Source: an uncultured Nitrospirota bacterium (lineage in GTDB: Bacteria; Nitrospirota; Nitrospiria; Nitrospirales; UBA8639). Taken from it: 64,000 nucleotides of DNA. The stretch covers positions 1-64,000 of the forward strand of contig CAKZPV010000003.1 of NCBI GenBank assembly GCA_937139405.1. Direction: 5' to 3'. Positions 25,718-35,411 of the stretch are shown here, piece by piece; the first letter of the stretch is position 1; each line of letters begins with the position of its first letter. The notes under the pieces are model-generated. The model did no database searches. It was given only the letters and a program-made list of their open reading frames with translations, and had not been told where the DNA came from. Both the position numbers and the translations under genes were made by a program.

Positions 25718-26995
25718 TTATCGAGCAGCCGTTTGTAATGGTTTGCTATATGATTTGATCCCCTCAAATATTCCTTGGGCCATGCGTTTTTGGTAGGTCG
25801 AACTTTTGAGAAGTTTTTCTTCTGTTGGGTTGGAGATGAAGGCAATTTCCGCCAAAATTGCCGGCATCGTCGTCATGCGTAGGACAAAGAATGGAGCAGT
25901 TTTTACTCCATGATCTTTGATCTTGTAAAAAGGTTTGAGGTATTTCACCATGGATTTTTTCGTGGTCCAAGCAAATTCTTGTGAATCCTCGATTTTTTTG
26001 TCGTGGAGTTTATCGGCCAAGATGAATTGCCAAGCTGGGCCATTATCTTCAAGAGGTGTGCCGTTCTCTCGGGCAGCGACTTCAAGCGCCCTTGGGTCAC
26101 TGGCTTCTCCGAAATGATAGAGTTCTAAGCCCTTAATGGATTTTTTCGGATGGGAATTGATATGAATGGATACGAAAAGGTCAGCTTTATGCTCATTTGC
26201 AAAGCTGGCTCGATCTTTTAACTCGATAAAGACGTCGGACTTACGGGTCATGAAAACCTTGGTGTTGGTTTCTTTGGCCAAGAGATCTCGAAGATGGTTA
26301 GAGATTTTCAACACGATGTCTTTTTCTCTTGTCCCTTTTCGACCCAAGGCTCCAGGGTCTTTCCCTCCATGTCCCGGGTCAAGGACAATCACCATGTTCT
26401 TTTTTGTCACCGCAATGGCTGGAGGAACAGTCACTACTGGAGGAGGTGCCTGTATAACCTTAGGAGCCTTCGGTGGTGGTGTTTTTGATGGTGTAGGTGT
26501 CTTGGTGTTTCTTGTTTTTGCAGAAAGATCAGGGTAGAGGTCTAAGACGATGCGCGTAGGTTTCTTGAGAACATACCATTTGTAACGTTTCCATGGTTTT
26601 GTTGTGAGGGAAAGTATGAGTGTCCCTTTTTCTGTTCTGGAAATAGCCAGATTGACAGGAAATGATGTGTTTGTGGCTTTCGACATGGCTTTTTTAAGAA
26701 TACGAGTGTTGGGAAGCTCGAGTTGAAATGTTGTCTTGGTTCGTCGATCAGAGGGAAGTTGTTGAATCTCTCGATCCAGGTCAAGGACAAGCCGAGTATA
26801 TTTTTTATGCTGATGGGCTCGGATGTTTTTGATGGTAGCAGAGGCAGAGCGTTTCGCAACGAAGGAAAGATGAGGAGAGGTTTCCCACACGAAGGGAAGT
26901 CGAGGCCCTGACTCTCCTCCCAAAATGGTGAGCGGAGGAGTCAGGATTAACAGAATAATGAAGAATGAAAGAAAAACGTTTCGAATGGCTGGCAT
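25718..26995 (-). CDS. AMIN-domain N-acetylmuramoyl-L-alanine amidase (AmiC type)
   Basis: A periplasmic zinc amidase that cleaves septal peptidoglycan crosslinks from glycan strands. The order is signal peptide (1-27), AMIN targeting domain (about 52-155), a Thr/Pro-rich linker (160-200) and the Amidase_3 domain (201-415). Zinc ligands are His209 (DPGHGG), Glu224 and His278 (SIHINSH); the catalytic Glu is Glu383 (LAEIAFISN). Such enzymes normally need an EnvC/NlpD activator, which is not in this window. The ATG at 26995 gives 425 aa. Confidence 0.93.
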   Translation of the reverse strand: MPAIRNVFLSFFIILLILTPPLTILGGESGPRLPFVWETSPHLSFVAKRSASATIKNIRAHQHKKYTRLVLDLDREIQQLPSDRRTKTTFQLELPNTRILKKAMSKATNTSFPVNLAISRTEKGTLILSLTTKPWKRYKWYVLKKPTRIVLDLYPDLSAKTRNTKTPTPSKTPPPKAPKVIQAPPPVVTVPPAIAVTKKNMVIVLDPGHGGKDPGALGRKGTREKDIVLKISNHLRDLLAKETNTKVFMTRKSDVFIELKDRASFANEHKADLFVSIHINSHPKKSIKGLELYHFGEASDPRALEVAARENGTPLEDNGPAWQFILADKLHDKKIEDSQEFAWTTKKSMVKYLKPFYKIKDHGVKTAPFFVLRMTTMPAILAEIAFISNPTEEKLLKSSTYQKRMAQGIFEGIKSYSKPLQTAAR

Positions 26996-27131
26996 AGAGA
27001 ATAAAGTTGTTTCTATATTTTTTCGCAGATGATATCGCTCTTGTCAAGCCATACTATCTTGGAATTTTTCGAATTGAGGGGTAAACTGAACCTCAATTTC
27101 GGATTCTCATGTTGATCGAAAGCCATAACTT

Positions 27132-27680
27132 ATGACGCCTAAATATCTTATCATAGATGGCTACAATGTCTTGGGGGCCATGGGCCTTCCTCCACAAAAA
27201 GTCATTGGTCAAGGGGAAGTGCATCGTGACCAATTTGTCGCGCGTTTGGGTATCTATGCTCAAGCGATTAACTGTTCAGTGACAGTTGTGTTTGATGCGT
27301 GGCGACAATCAGGGAATCTGAGACATTCTAGCCATCAGACCGGAGTGACTGTGATGTATACGGCAGAAGGAGAGCGAGCAGATCAGGTCATTCAACAATT
27401 GATTCGACAGCATGGAAATGAAACGGCTGTGGTGACATCTGATCTTGAAGTGACCAATGTCGCGCGAGCTTTTGGTGCCTTCGTGATTCGTTCACAAGAA
27501 TTTCTGACTCGACTGCAAAAGGGGAGTCAGCAACGAACAGCGGCTCGTTCTCCTAGAGGGAATCACAATGAAAAAGATGAGAGTGGGGATTTAACGATTG
27601 GGCGAAAAGATAAAAAAGGCAACCCAAGAAAGTTACCTAAAAAACTTCGGCAACGAAATCGTATTATGAAGAGATTTTAA
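27132..27680 (+). CDS. YacP-like NYN-domain protein (putative RNase)
   Basis: The 182-aa protein has the NYN/YacP fold related to PIN nucleases: LIIDGYNVLG (Asp9), VVFDAWRQ, GERADQVIQQLI and VVTSDLEVTNVAR supply the acidic cluster. The last 50 residues are a basic, disordered tail ending RQRNRIMKRF, suited to RNA binding. In Bacillus YacP/Rae1 acts on ribosome-associated mRNA; here the role is inferred. Its 3' end overlaps the convergent tatD gene by 17 bases. Confidence 0.85.
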   Translation: MTPKYLIIDGYNVLGAMGLPPQKVIGQGEVHRDQFVARLGIYAQAINCSVTVVFDAWRQSGNLRHSSHQTGVTVMYTAEGERADQVIQQLIRQHGNETAVVTSDLEVTNVARAFGAFVIRSQEFLTRLQKGSQQRTAARSPRGNHNEKDESGDLTIGRKDKKGNPRKLPKKLRQRNRIMKRF

Positions 27681-28446
27681 AGAGTCGCTTTGCGTTATTC
27701 GTGGTCAATTCAGCAACTTGAGAGAGGGCTGTTGTTGCATCTTCATATTTCAATTCGGCTATTTGTTCCGCTACGTATTTCACGTATGCCGATTCGTTGC
27801 GTTTGCCTCGAAAGGGAATAGGTGTCAGATAAGGTGCATCCGTTTCGATCAGGATACGATCATCCGGGACTGTACGAATGACGTCTCGGAGAAGCGAGGC
27901 GTTGCGAAACGTAATGATTCCTGAAAAGGAGAGATAGAAGCCTAAGTCTAAGGCTTCCTTGGCCAGCCAAGAGTCACCTGAAAAACAATGCAAGACGCCT
28001 CCAACCGATTCGGCATGTTCTTCTCGAAGAATGGTCATCGTATCTTCTTGCGCTTCGCGTGTGTGAATCACGAGGGGGAGATTCAGAGATTTCGCTAAAG
28101 TAATTTGTTCTCGAAATTGTTGACGTTGAATTTCGCGTGGGGAATGATCGTAATGGTAGTCCAACCCAATTTCTCCAAATGCCACGACCTTGGGCTGTTG
28201 AGCTAATTGACGGAGTTCTTCATACCAATGAGGTTCGATTCGTTTCACTTCATGGGGATGGACGCCAACGGTGGCATACACGTTTGGACGTTGAGTGGCT
28301 AATTGTACAGCCGAAGTGCTGGTAGCCACGTCACAGCCAATTGTAATAAAAGCCTCAACTCCGGCTTCTTCTGCTCGCTGAAAAACGGCATCCCGATCAG
28401 TGTCATAACGAGGATCGTCTAAATGCACATGGGTATCGATTAACAT
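27664..28446 (-). CDS. TatD-family metal-dependent deoxyribonuclease
   Basis: The 260-aa TIM-barrel hydrolase carries the metal-binding set HVHLDD (His6, His8), GEIGLDYHYD (Glu), VIHTREA (His), LHCFSG (His) and ETDAPYL (Asp). The family comprises 3'-5' DNases and related hydrolases. I chose the inner ATG at 28446 because AAAGGAG precedes it; an upstream in-frame ATG at 28476 would add ten residues without a ribosome binding site. It overlaps the convergent YacP-like gene. Confidence 0.9.
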   Translation of the reverse strand: MLIDTHVHLDDPRYDTDRDAVFQRAEEAGVEAFITIGCDVATSTSAVQLATQRPNVYATVGVHPHEVKRIEPHWYEELRQLAQQPKVVAFGEIGLDYHYDHSPREIQRQQFREQITLAKSLNLPLVIHTREAQEDTMTILREEHAESVGGVLHCFSGDSWLAKEALDLGFYLSFSGIITFRNASLLRDVIRTVPDDRILIETDAPYLTPIPFRGKRNESAYVKYVAEQIAELKYEDATTALSQVAELTTNNAKRLFKISS

Positions 28447-28564
28447 GAAAGAGCTCCTTTGTTCATCGATCAGCATGATAGCATATCAAATGTATAGGTT
28501 GAAGATGTGAGTGGTTCCTTCGCTAAGACTTGATCCTTTAACGATGTGAATAGAGAGTTTCTCA

Positions 28565-29104
28565 ATGTCTTTTGATGAAGAATGGTTTTGGTTGATCAAT
28601 GGGTGGGCTGGTCAATCGTCCGTGTTGGATTGGTTGATGTTTCAATGTTCCCAAGAAAGCAATTTACTTATTCCTGGAATATTAGCCATTGCCTATTGGG
28701 GGTGGACGAAGTGGGGCGAAGCTAAAATTGCTGCGCCTTCCTTTGGATTATTGATTGGACTGAGTGACTTGATTGGTGGGCAATTGAAAAACCTGATCGC
28801 TCGTCCGCGGCCTTGCCAAATTTTTTCCCAGGTTCATGAGATGGTAGGTTGTGGGGGAAGTTTTAGTATGCCGTCGAATCATGCGGTGAATTCCAGTACC
28901 GCCATTGCATTTTTAGTGACTTTGTATCCTTCGTTGGGGTGGGTAGGCTTTCCTCTTATGGTACTTATTGGGACTTCACGTGTGTATTTGGGTGCCCATT
29001 TTGTGACAGATGTGTTGGTGGGGTGGGGGATTGGGTTGCTGTTAGGTTGTGGTGCAGCCTATTTTCTAAAAACCAAAGTTTTTTATCAAAAGAAAGAAAG
29101 CTAG
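28565..29104 (+). CDS. PAP2-family membrane phosphatase
   Basis: The 179-aa integral membrane phosphatase has the three-part PAP2 signature: KNLIARPRP, PSNHAVNS and SRVYLGAHFVTDV, the last with the catalytic histidine. About five membrane helices are present. Substrates are lipid diphosphates such as undecaprenyl pyrophosphate or phosphatidate; the sequence does not distinguish them. The ATG at 28565 has a weak purine-rich upstream site. It is bounded by repeat family B downstream. Confidence 0.88.
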   Translation: MSFDEEWFWLINGWAGQSSVLDWLMFQCSQESNLLIPGILAIAYWGWTKWGEAKIAAPSFGLLIGLSDLIGGQLKNLIARPRPCQIFSQVHEMVGCGGSFSMPSNHAVNSSTAIAFLVTLYPSLGWVGFPLMVLIGTSRVYLGAHFVTDVLVGWGIGLLLGCGAAYFLKTKVFYQKKES

Positions 29105-29228
29105 GAAACGACTCGTACGTCAAAGTCAGAAATTCTGATATTCCCCTATTTACTCCTTCCATTCATCTTTTGGCAGCTTCCTCTCATTCGACCTCCAAAT
29201 TTTCACAATATTGAATTGGCGAGTTTCA

Positions 29229-29400
29229 GCCCGTCAGCCGAGGTCCTTTCTCTCGGGAAAAGGAGCCAAAACCATTTTCACTCAACTCGGCATTATATAA
29301 ACGTACCGACGTACGCGATGGGGTGGTGGACCAACTCGCTGCGCTCAAACAAGGTCCAGTAGATTTTTTGAGCGTCAGCCCTTTTGACCGAGCTGAAGGT
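29229..29400 (+). repeat. Dispersed intergenic repeat, family B, copy 3
   Basis: The fullest copy in the window: CCGTCAGCCGAGGTC, then TCAACTCGG, then the core GGACCAACTCGCTGCGCTCA with AACAAGGTCCAGTAGA and TTTTTTGAGCGTCAGCC. The core ends form GGACC/GGTCC complementary arms, so the transcript could fold. It sits between the PAP2 and CDF genes, which converge here. Confidence 0.6.
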
Positions 29401-29447
29401 GTTGGATGAGAGAAAGAAAATATTTTCGGAAGAAACAATCGACACTT

Positions 29448-30404
29448 TTAGTGGTGATGGGCGTGGGGGAGGGCGGGTTCTTCAGATGAATCTTTTGTGA
29501 GATGGTTGAGGTTGCAGTGGAGGTCGCCTGTTTCTGGGCATTCGGTTTCTAGTTGGATGGTTTGATGATGAATGCCAAACTGTGATGAAAGAAGTGTTTG
29601 AATAGGTTGAAGGAGCTGGTCTTTGTCTGGAACAGTTTCTGTATCGGCGAGAACATGGCAGGTGAGCATGATGATGCGGGGTTCTACCGACCAGATATGT
29701 AGGTCATGAACTTTTTTGACGCCAGTAATAGATTCAAGGCTTGTGACAATGGTTGACGTGTTGAGATGTGGTGGTGTGGATTCTAAAAGTATATCCAGCG
29801 ATTCTCGAAAGAGAGGGACACTGCTTTTGATGATGACCACGACAAGTACTAAACTGATGAGGGGGTCGAGAATGGTGAATTGAGTAAGAGCAATTCCCAG
29901 TCCACAGAGAATGACACCTACTGACATCCAGGCGTCCATCATCATGTGAAGAAACGCGCCACGAATATTTAAATCGTTTTGGGCCCCTTGACGTAATAAC
30001 CATGCCACCCCAAAATTTGCCACCATACTAATTCCCGCAATCCCCATGACCCAAAGACCTGGAATGTGTTCCAGTGGTGTCATGAGCCGGTATAGAGCAA
30101 AGCCTGCAATCAGGATCCCTGTGATGAGCAATGTGAGGCTGTTGAGAAATGCGGCAATAGTCCCGGCACGGTGGTAGCCAAAGGTGCGTTCTTCTGTTGC
30201 CGGTCTACTTGCTAAAATATGGGCGTATAACGCGAGAAACAGGGCTCCTTGGTCGATGAGGTTATGACTGGCATCGCTAATGAGTCCAAGGCTATTGGTC
30301 CAATAGCCGCCAATAAACTCGGCCAGGATAATGATGCCATTTAATGTTAGTCCTAATTTCAGTCGCCTGGTAAGAGGAGAGGGTTCACCATGTGAATGAG
30401 ACAT
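29448..30404 (-). CDS. Cation diffusion facilitator metal exporter (CzcD/ZitB type)
   Basis: The 318-aa transporter has six membrane helices with the CDF metal sites SDASHNLID (helix II) and HMMMDAWMS (helix V), then a cytoplasmic domain (about 205-300) with KVHDLHIWSVEP. His-rich ends (MSHSHG at the start, PHAHHH at the end) fit Zn/Cd/Co export by proton antiport. An Asn replaces the more usual Met after the helix II His, so metal preference may differ. It is monocistronic. Confidence 0.9.
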   Translation of the reverse strand: MSHSHGEPSPLTRRLKLGLTLNGIIILAEFIGGYWTNSLGLISDASHNLIDQGALFLALYAHILASRPATEERTFGYHRAGTIAAFLNSLTLLITGILIAGFALYRLMTPLEHIPGLWVMGIAGISMVANFGVAWLLRQGAQNDLNIRGAFLHMMMDAWMSVGVILCGLGIALTQFTILDPLISLVLVVVIIKSSVPLFRESLDILLESTPPHLNTSTIVTSLESITGVKKVHDLHIWSVEPRIIMLTCHVLADTETVPDKDQLLQPIQTLLSSQFGIHHQTIQLETECPETGDLHCNLNHLTKDSSEEPALPHAHHH

Positions 30405-30597
30405 AAGCTATAGTGTCCCATGATTTACAAGAAGGGACAAGCAGGGAAAGGAGTGAATGAAAAGAATGAGTGAAAAGGAATGTTTGACAGACGAGAAGGA
30501 GAATACTCGCTAACGAGTGTTAAATAAGAAAATCACTCCGAGCGAGGGCTGGAAGCAGCTCTTTAGTTTGTTGAAGGCAACTAAGTAAGAGTTTACA

Positions 30598-30918
30598 TTA
30601 GTCGTCGAAAGAATCATGTGGAGAGGATTTGACCGCTTGTTTAGTGGTATCGACGGCAGAATTGACGCGGGTTGCCGCATGTTTCATTGTTTCTTTGGCT
30701 TCTTCGGACCATGTTTGCATGGCTTCTTTTGTTTGGGCTGCCATTTCAGAAAACTCGTCTTGAGCGGTTCTTGCACCTCTAACTATTCGACCGCGTAGTT
30801 GTGTGCCTGATTCAGGGGTCAGCATGATGGCTGTTCCTGCACCTAATAAAAATCCAGCAATAAATACAAATCCGTTGACCCAGCTTGAATCTCCCTGTCC
30901 ATTATAATCGCTCATCAT
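30598..30918 (-). CDS. YtxH-domain small membrane protein (106 aa)
   Basis: It has one N-terminal membrane helix (about 14-33, GFLLGAGTAIMLTPESG, the hallmark of YtxH) followed by a long amphipathic, Ala/Thr/Lys/Glu-rich helix (residues 40-100). Such proteins are general-stress or envelope-stress factors of unknown mechanism. The gene closes the operon lapA-glgC-treY-(86 aa)-ytxH. A second YtxH protein lies on the far side of the carbohydrate block (43086-43322). Confidence 0.8.
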   Translation of the reverse strand: MMSDYNGQGDSSWVNGFVFIAGFLLGAGTAIMLTPESGTQLRGRIVRGARTAQDEFSEMAAQTKEAMQTWSEEAKETMKHAATRVNSAVDTTKQAVKSSPHDSFDD

Positions 30919-30944
30919 CCTACCCCTTCCTGATCGTCTGGTCG

Positions 30945-31205
30945 TTATGAATGTCGTTGATTATTCTTCGAAGTGGATACCATGGCCATGATGGCTCCGC
31001 CTAAGCATACGCCTGAGGCAAAGATTAAACTATAAGAGAGTCCTGTTCGCAGTTCGGGCCACGTATCCAAAATCCGTTTCCATAGAGGGAGTTCATCCGT
31101 TACATGGACATGCCCTTCCCAACCCAATTCTCCTTGTGGCATGGAGTGATCGGCCATGGGTTCATCATCAGCTTCACGGACAGTGTTCAGATTGGTCACA
31201 GTCAT
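30945..31205 (-). CDS. Small single-pass membrane protein of unknown function (86 aa)
   Basis: An acidic, His/Met-containing N-terminal half (about 1-50) precedes one membrane helix (56-78, LSYSLIFASGVCLGGAIMAMV). The start ATG overlaps the treY stop as ATGA, so translation is coupled to treY. With the following YtxH gene it forms a small membrane pair at the end of the operon. No family is recognised. Confidence 0.65.
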   Translation of the reverse strand: MTVTNLNTVREADDEPMADHSMPQGELGWEGHVHVTDELPLWKRILDTWPELRTGLSYSLIFASGVCLGGAIMAMVSTSKNNQRHS

Positions 31206-34111
31206 GAAAGAGGCTCCAATAACGCAAAAGGATAATGTGAAAACAAGGTAGCTATAGGTAATTCTAACATGTCTGATTCATTTTGTGGAGCCACTATTTC
31301 TTGTGTGAAGACATTTCGAAAAGACTGAGTTCCCAAGCTTGGAGGAAGAGAAATCCGGGTTTTCCCCCAGACGGTCTCTCCCACGGGAAGTGTTGTAGGG
31401 TCAGGAATGATTTGCGTCAAAAGCCGTGGGAAAATGGCCAGACATGCCTTGTGGTCGTCTTGTCGAAGGAATCCACAGATATGCTCCGCTCGTTCTCCAT
31501 GTACTTCTAATGGGCAATAAGTTCCGTGCAAAAAGAGAGAAGAGTGGTATTTTCGGTACTGAAGAGTGGTTTGAGTCATATGCATTTTAATAAGACCATT
31601 GTCGGCATGTTTAAAGAGAAACTGGATAAGTTCAACAGGGTTGAGCTGCTGCTGAAGATCCTGCAACTCCGCCAAACGGTTCTTGTAAAAAGCAAAATCT
31701 ACGAGACCTCGGTTATCCGGGTCGACTAAGGTAAGATCCCAAAGCTCCGTGCCTTGATAAAAATCTGGGACTCCAGGCGCCAATGTTTTGATCAACACTT
31801 GAGACAAAGAATTGTAGATGCCATAGCTAGCGACGCGGCTCTGAAAGGGAAGGAAATCTTCTAAAAAAGCATTCTTTTCTTTCGGCGATAGAATGCGAGC
31901 GAGAAATTTCAAGACCGCGTGTTCATAGGCTTCATCGGGATTGAGCCAACTGCTCGTCACTTTGGCTTCTCGTAAGGCTTTGATCATGTAGGTTTGCAAT
32001 CGCTCTAAAAGTTGTACGCGACCTGCATCTGAGATTGACCCGAATGGCCAGACTCCAAGCAAGGTCTGGTACATGAGATATTCTTCATTGCGGCTGGGGA
32101 CCAATTGTTCTTCAAGGCGATGTGCAGCTTTTTTGTTAAGACGATTCCACGTTCGTAACCGGTTGCGCCATTCAGTAGGAATTTCAGAGAGCACATTGAT
32201 GCGCGCACGGATGTCTTCACTGCGTTTTGTATCATGAGTCGAAGTGGAAGAAAGGCTCCAGGGCCAATGCTCAGCTCGTTCTTGCATAGAGTGATGGAAC
32301 GTTGAAACAGTCAGGCCAAAATGCTGAGGCTCACCACCGACTTCATTTAGTGAGGTCAGGCGGTTGTATTGGTAGAACGCGGTGTCTTCGACGCCTTTAG
32401 CTGTAACTGGACTCGTGGTTTGTTGAAATTTCATGACAAAGGGACGGATGATGTCCCAATCCAAAGGGGCAGAATTTTGTGGAGTTGTATTCATGAGCAC
32501 GTCACGAATGAAATCAAAGACCAAATTACTCAGAGCCGGATTTCTGCGTTTGGCTCGTGCCACAGCCAGTCGAATATAGGCACGGTCACGGTCGGTGATC
32601 GCTTCATTAGAGTTGGGCCGAATATAGGTTCGATATACGGAGAAGCAGGCAATGATCTCTCGTATGGCGTAAATTAAACTGTTGAGAGTAAAGTCGCGGG
32701 AGCGACGATTTTGTTCAGAAAGGACATTGAGTTCATGTCCCAAGGCATTGATTTCTCCAGCCATGGAACTCGTCATAATCAATTTTTTACAGTGATAGAT
32801 AAGATCTTCATAGTGGAACGGTTGTTTGGTGAATCGGGTATAGATTTGTTCAAGTTGTCGCTGATGCGAAGGATGAACGAATAAATGATTGACGAGAGAA
32901 AGAAAGCCATACCCAGTTGTGCCATGAACGGGCCATTCGGGATTCAGCTGTTCTCCTGTCCCCAGAATTTTTTCGACCAACAAATAGAAGACTCGCCCTT
33001 GGGTGTCGGGTAATGTGTGAAATTGTTGGGCAGCCCAAGTTTGCCATTGAGCCAAATAACCTTGAGGATCGTAGAGACCATCCACATGATCAATGCGCAA
33101 GCCGTTGACAGCACCAGACGAGACGAGATCAAAGATTTTTTGTTGAGCTTCCTGGAAGACCGCTGGTTGCTCCATACGAATGGCGGCCAATTGATTAATA
33201 TCAAAAAATCTTCGGTAATTAATCTCTTCACCAGCCACTCGCCAAAAGGCTAATCGGTAAGCTTGATTAGAGACCAATTCATCCAATAAATCGAAACTGC
33301 TGGGGGAGTTTTTAGAACCGTTGAGGACATGAAGAATTTCTGTAAGAAAAAATTTGAGGGGTTCATGTTCTGAGACGACGGAAGACAGACGTCGACGAAT
33401 TACTTCTTTTTCGCGATATCGTTCAGCGATCCGTTCAGGGTCGGTTTCTGTTCGTCCTGGTAAATGAGAGAGGGCGGTAATGATGCTTTGGTATTCTTGC
33501 AGGTGAGGTGACGATTCCCCAAGAATATGAATGAGGTCGTCTTGACGAAGGCTGAGTATGTTGGTCCATGTCGAAGGATCTAACGGCAGGCGATGTTCAT
33601 AATAACGAAGAAAGAATTGGCCATCATCATAATGGAGGACAATTTCTTGATTTTCTAGGATGATGCCATATTGATCGCCCAGTATCGGTAACAATACTCT
33701 ATTTTCTAATTCGGGTTTGACTGGAGTCCAATCAATATCAAAGAATGTGGCGTAATGAGATGAGGGTCCATTTTCCAAGACATCTTGCCACCAAGTATTG
33801 GTCGAGGCAGCGATGCCCATGTGATTCGGAACCACATCCAACAGTTGCCCCATTTCATGATCATGAAGAGTAGTAATAAAGACTTGATAGTCAGTTTCCG
33901 TCCCAATTTCAGGATTCAGAACAGTAGGATCGACCACGTCATAGCCATGAGGGCTCCCCGGCGTGGCTTTGAGGTAAGGTGAGGCATAACAATCGGTAAT
34001 ACCGAGTTGATGGAGATACGGAATGAGTTGAGCGGCGTCTAAAAAAGTAAAGGAGTTGTTGAATTGCAAACGATAGGTCGAAATCGGAATGCGGAGTGAA
34101 TGAGCGGACAT
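31202..34111 (-). CDS. treY: Maltooligosyl trehalose synthase
   Basis: It converts the reducing-end glucose of maltodextrins into a terminal trehalose unit by intramolecular transglycosylation. The 969-aa GH13 protein starts with the TreY opening RIPISTYRLQFN and AAQLIPYLHQLGI. It shows SPYLKATPGSPHGYDV, LDVVPNHMG, the nucleophile region GLRIDHVDGLYDP, and LLVEKIL with the acid/base Glu. SSTSTHDTKRSEDIRARI lies in the C-terminal half, as is typical. TreZ, at 38377-40272, then releases trehalose. The gene lies ten bases after glgC in an operon with lapA. Confidence 0.95.
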   Translation of the reverse strand: MSAHSLRIPISTYRLQFNNSFTFLDAAQLIPYLHQLGITDCYASPYLKATPGSPHGYDVVDPTVLNPEIGTETDYQVFITTLHDHEMGQLLDVVPNHMGIAASTNTWWQDVLENGPSSHYATFFDIDWTPVKPELENRVLLPILGDQYGIILENQEIVLHYDDGQFFLRYYEHRLPLDPSTWTNILSLRQDDLIHILGESSPHLQEYQSIITALSHLPGRTETDPERIAERYREKEVIRRRLSSVVSEHEPLKFFLTEILHVLNGSKNSPSSFDLLDELVSNQAYRLAFWRVAGEEINYRRFFDINQLAAIRMEQPAVFQEAQQKIFDLVSSGAVNGLRIDHVDGLYDPQGYLAQWQTWAAQQFHTLPDTQGRVFYLLVEKILGTGEQLNPEWPVHGTTGYGFLSLVNHLFVHPSHQRQLEQIYTRFTKQPFHYEDLIYHCKKLIMTSSMAGEINALGHELNVLSEQNRRSRDFTLNSLIYAIREIIACFSVYRTYIRPNSNEAITDRDRAYIRLAVARAKRRNPALSNLVFDFIRDVLMNTTPQNSAPLDWDIIRPFVMKFQQTTSPVTAKGVEDTAFYQYNRLTSLNEVGGEPQHFGLTVSTFHHSMQERAEHWPWSLSSTSTHDTKRSEDIRARINVLSEIPTEWRNRLRTWNRLNKKAAHRLEEQLVPSRNEEYLMYQTLLGVWPFGSISDAGRVQLLERLQTYMIKALREAKVTSSWLNPDEAYEHAVLKFLARILSPKEKNAFLEDFLPFQSRVASYGIYNSLSQVLIKTLAPGVPDFYQGTELWDLTLVDPDNRGLVDFAFYKNRLAELQDLQQQLNPVELIQFLFKHADNGLIKMHMTQTTLQYRKYHSSLFLHGTYCPLEVHGERAEHICGFLRQDDHKACLAIFPRLLTQIIPDPTTLPVGETVWGKTRISLPPSLGTQSFRNVFTQEIVAPQNESDMLELPIATLFSHYPFALLEPLS

Positions 34112-34121
34112 GATCGATGGA

Positions 34122-35411
34122 TCACGTGAGAGAGGAAGAGGATGAGATCGCTCGACCTCCGTACGATTGTCCGCGGGGGAGAATGGTGAGGCCTAATTTT
34201 CCTGAAGTGCGCTTCCCTGCACGGCTTTTCTCTCCACCTAAGTTGGTCCCAGATTCAATCACATTGAAGCGATCAACGATACAGCGTTGGAGGTGGCACT
34301 TCGGCCCAATGACCGTTCCATCCAATATGATAGATTCCTCAATCGTACTCCCTTCCCCAATGCGGACGTTGCGGCCAATGATCGAGCGTGTAATAGTGCT
34401 GTCGATTACTAAACTTCCTTGTCCAACCATCGCGTCATTCATTTGAGAGCGAACCATGCTCGCGACTGGATCAGTCAAGGCATCTGTCGTAATGGGCCAT
34501 TTTACATTGCGTAAATCAAAGATTGGGTTTTCTCCCAACACGTCCATGTTCGCTTGCCAATAGGCTCCCATGGTTCCCACATCACGCCAATAGCCCCATT
34601 CTTCATAGGGGTGAATGCCAGGTACAGCATTTTCCATAAAGTCGTAAGCCAACACCCGATGAGATCGAATAAGGGAAGGAATAATATCACGCCCAAAGTC
34701 ATGTGTGCCGGCATGGCTGGCGTCCTTCTCTAAGATTCGGACTAACGTCTCGGCATTGAAGATATAATTACCCATGGAGCTGTAGGACATTTCCGAATTG
34801 CCAGGCATGGGTTTAGGCTGAGCGGGTTTTTCTTCAAATCCAATAATCTGATGATCGGAACTGGCTTCAATGATCCCGAAGCCTTTGGCCGCATGTATCG
34901 GGACTGGGAGCGCAGCGACAGTTACTTCGGCTTGCTGATCCAGATGAAACTGAATCATTTGTCGGAGATCCATACGATAAATATGATCCGCACCGAAAAC
35001 CGCAACGAGACCTGGAGCAAAATCACGAATAAGATTAATATTCTGATAGACGGCATCAGCCGTTCCTTCGTACCATTTTCCTCGTCCCTTCATTTGTGGA
35101 GGAACGACAGTAATAAAAGCCTGTCGGTTGGGGCCGCTAAATCGCCAGGCTCGTCGAAGATGTTCAATGAGGGATTGCGAGCGATATTGTACGAGCACAT
35201 ACATCGCTTGAATGCCGGAATTGATGAAATTGCTCAGGACAAAATCGGCAATTCGATAGTTGCCGGCAAATGGAACTGAAGGCTTGCTACGCTGTTCAGT
35301 CAAAGGCATCAATCGCTCACCTTTGCCTCCAGCCATAATCATGGCCAAGACCTTCTGTGGCGATCGTTCGGTAGGAGCTCGGTGACGGTTTGTTGGTTGA
35401 TTTTTTTTCAT
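34122..35411 (-). CDS. glgC: Glucose-1-phosphate adenylyltransferase (ADP-glucose pyrophosphorylase)
   Basis: It makes ADP-glucose, the committed precursor of bacterial glycogen. The 429-aa protein has the pyrophosphorylase loop AMIMAGGKGERLMPLT with RSKPSVPF, the catalytic region FGADHIYRMD, the substrate-binding GFEEKP, and a C-terminal left-handed beta-helix domain. A basic N-terminal extension (MKKNQPTNRHRAPTE) resembles allosteric-site contexts in other GlgC. Its start overlaps the lapA stop (ATGA), and treY follows after ten bases, tying ADP-glucose synthesis to trehalose formation. Confidence 0.95.
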   Translation of the reverse strand: MKKNQPTNRHRAPTERSPQKVLAMIMAGGKGERLMPLTEQRSKPSVPFAGNYRIADFVLSNFINSGIQAMYVLVQYRSQSLIEHLRRAWRFSGPNRQAFITVVPPQMKGRGKWYEGTADAVYQNINLIRDFAPGLVAVFGADHIYRMDLRQMIQFHLDQQAEVTVAALPVPIHAAKGFGIIEASSDHQIIGFEEKPAQPKPMPGNSEMSYSSMGNYIFNAETLVRILEKDASHAGTHDFGRDIIPSLIRSHRVLAYDFMENAVPGIHPYEEWGYWRDVGTMGAYWQANMDVLGENPIFDLRNVKWPITTDALTDPVASMVRSQMNDAMVGQGSLVIDSTITRSIIGRNVRIGEGSTIEESIILDGTVIGPKCHLQRCIVDRFNVIESGTNLGGEKSRAGKRTSGKLGLTILPRGQSYGGRAISSSSSLT

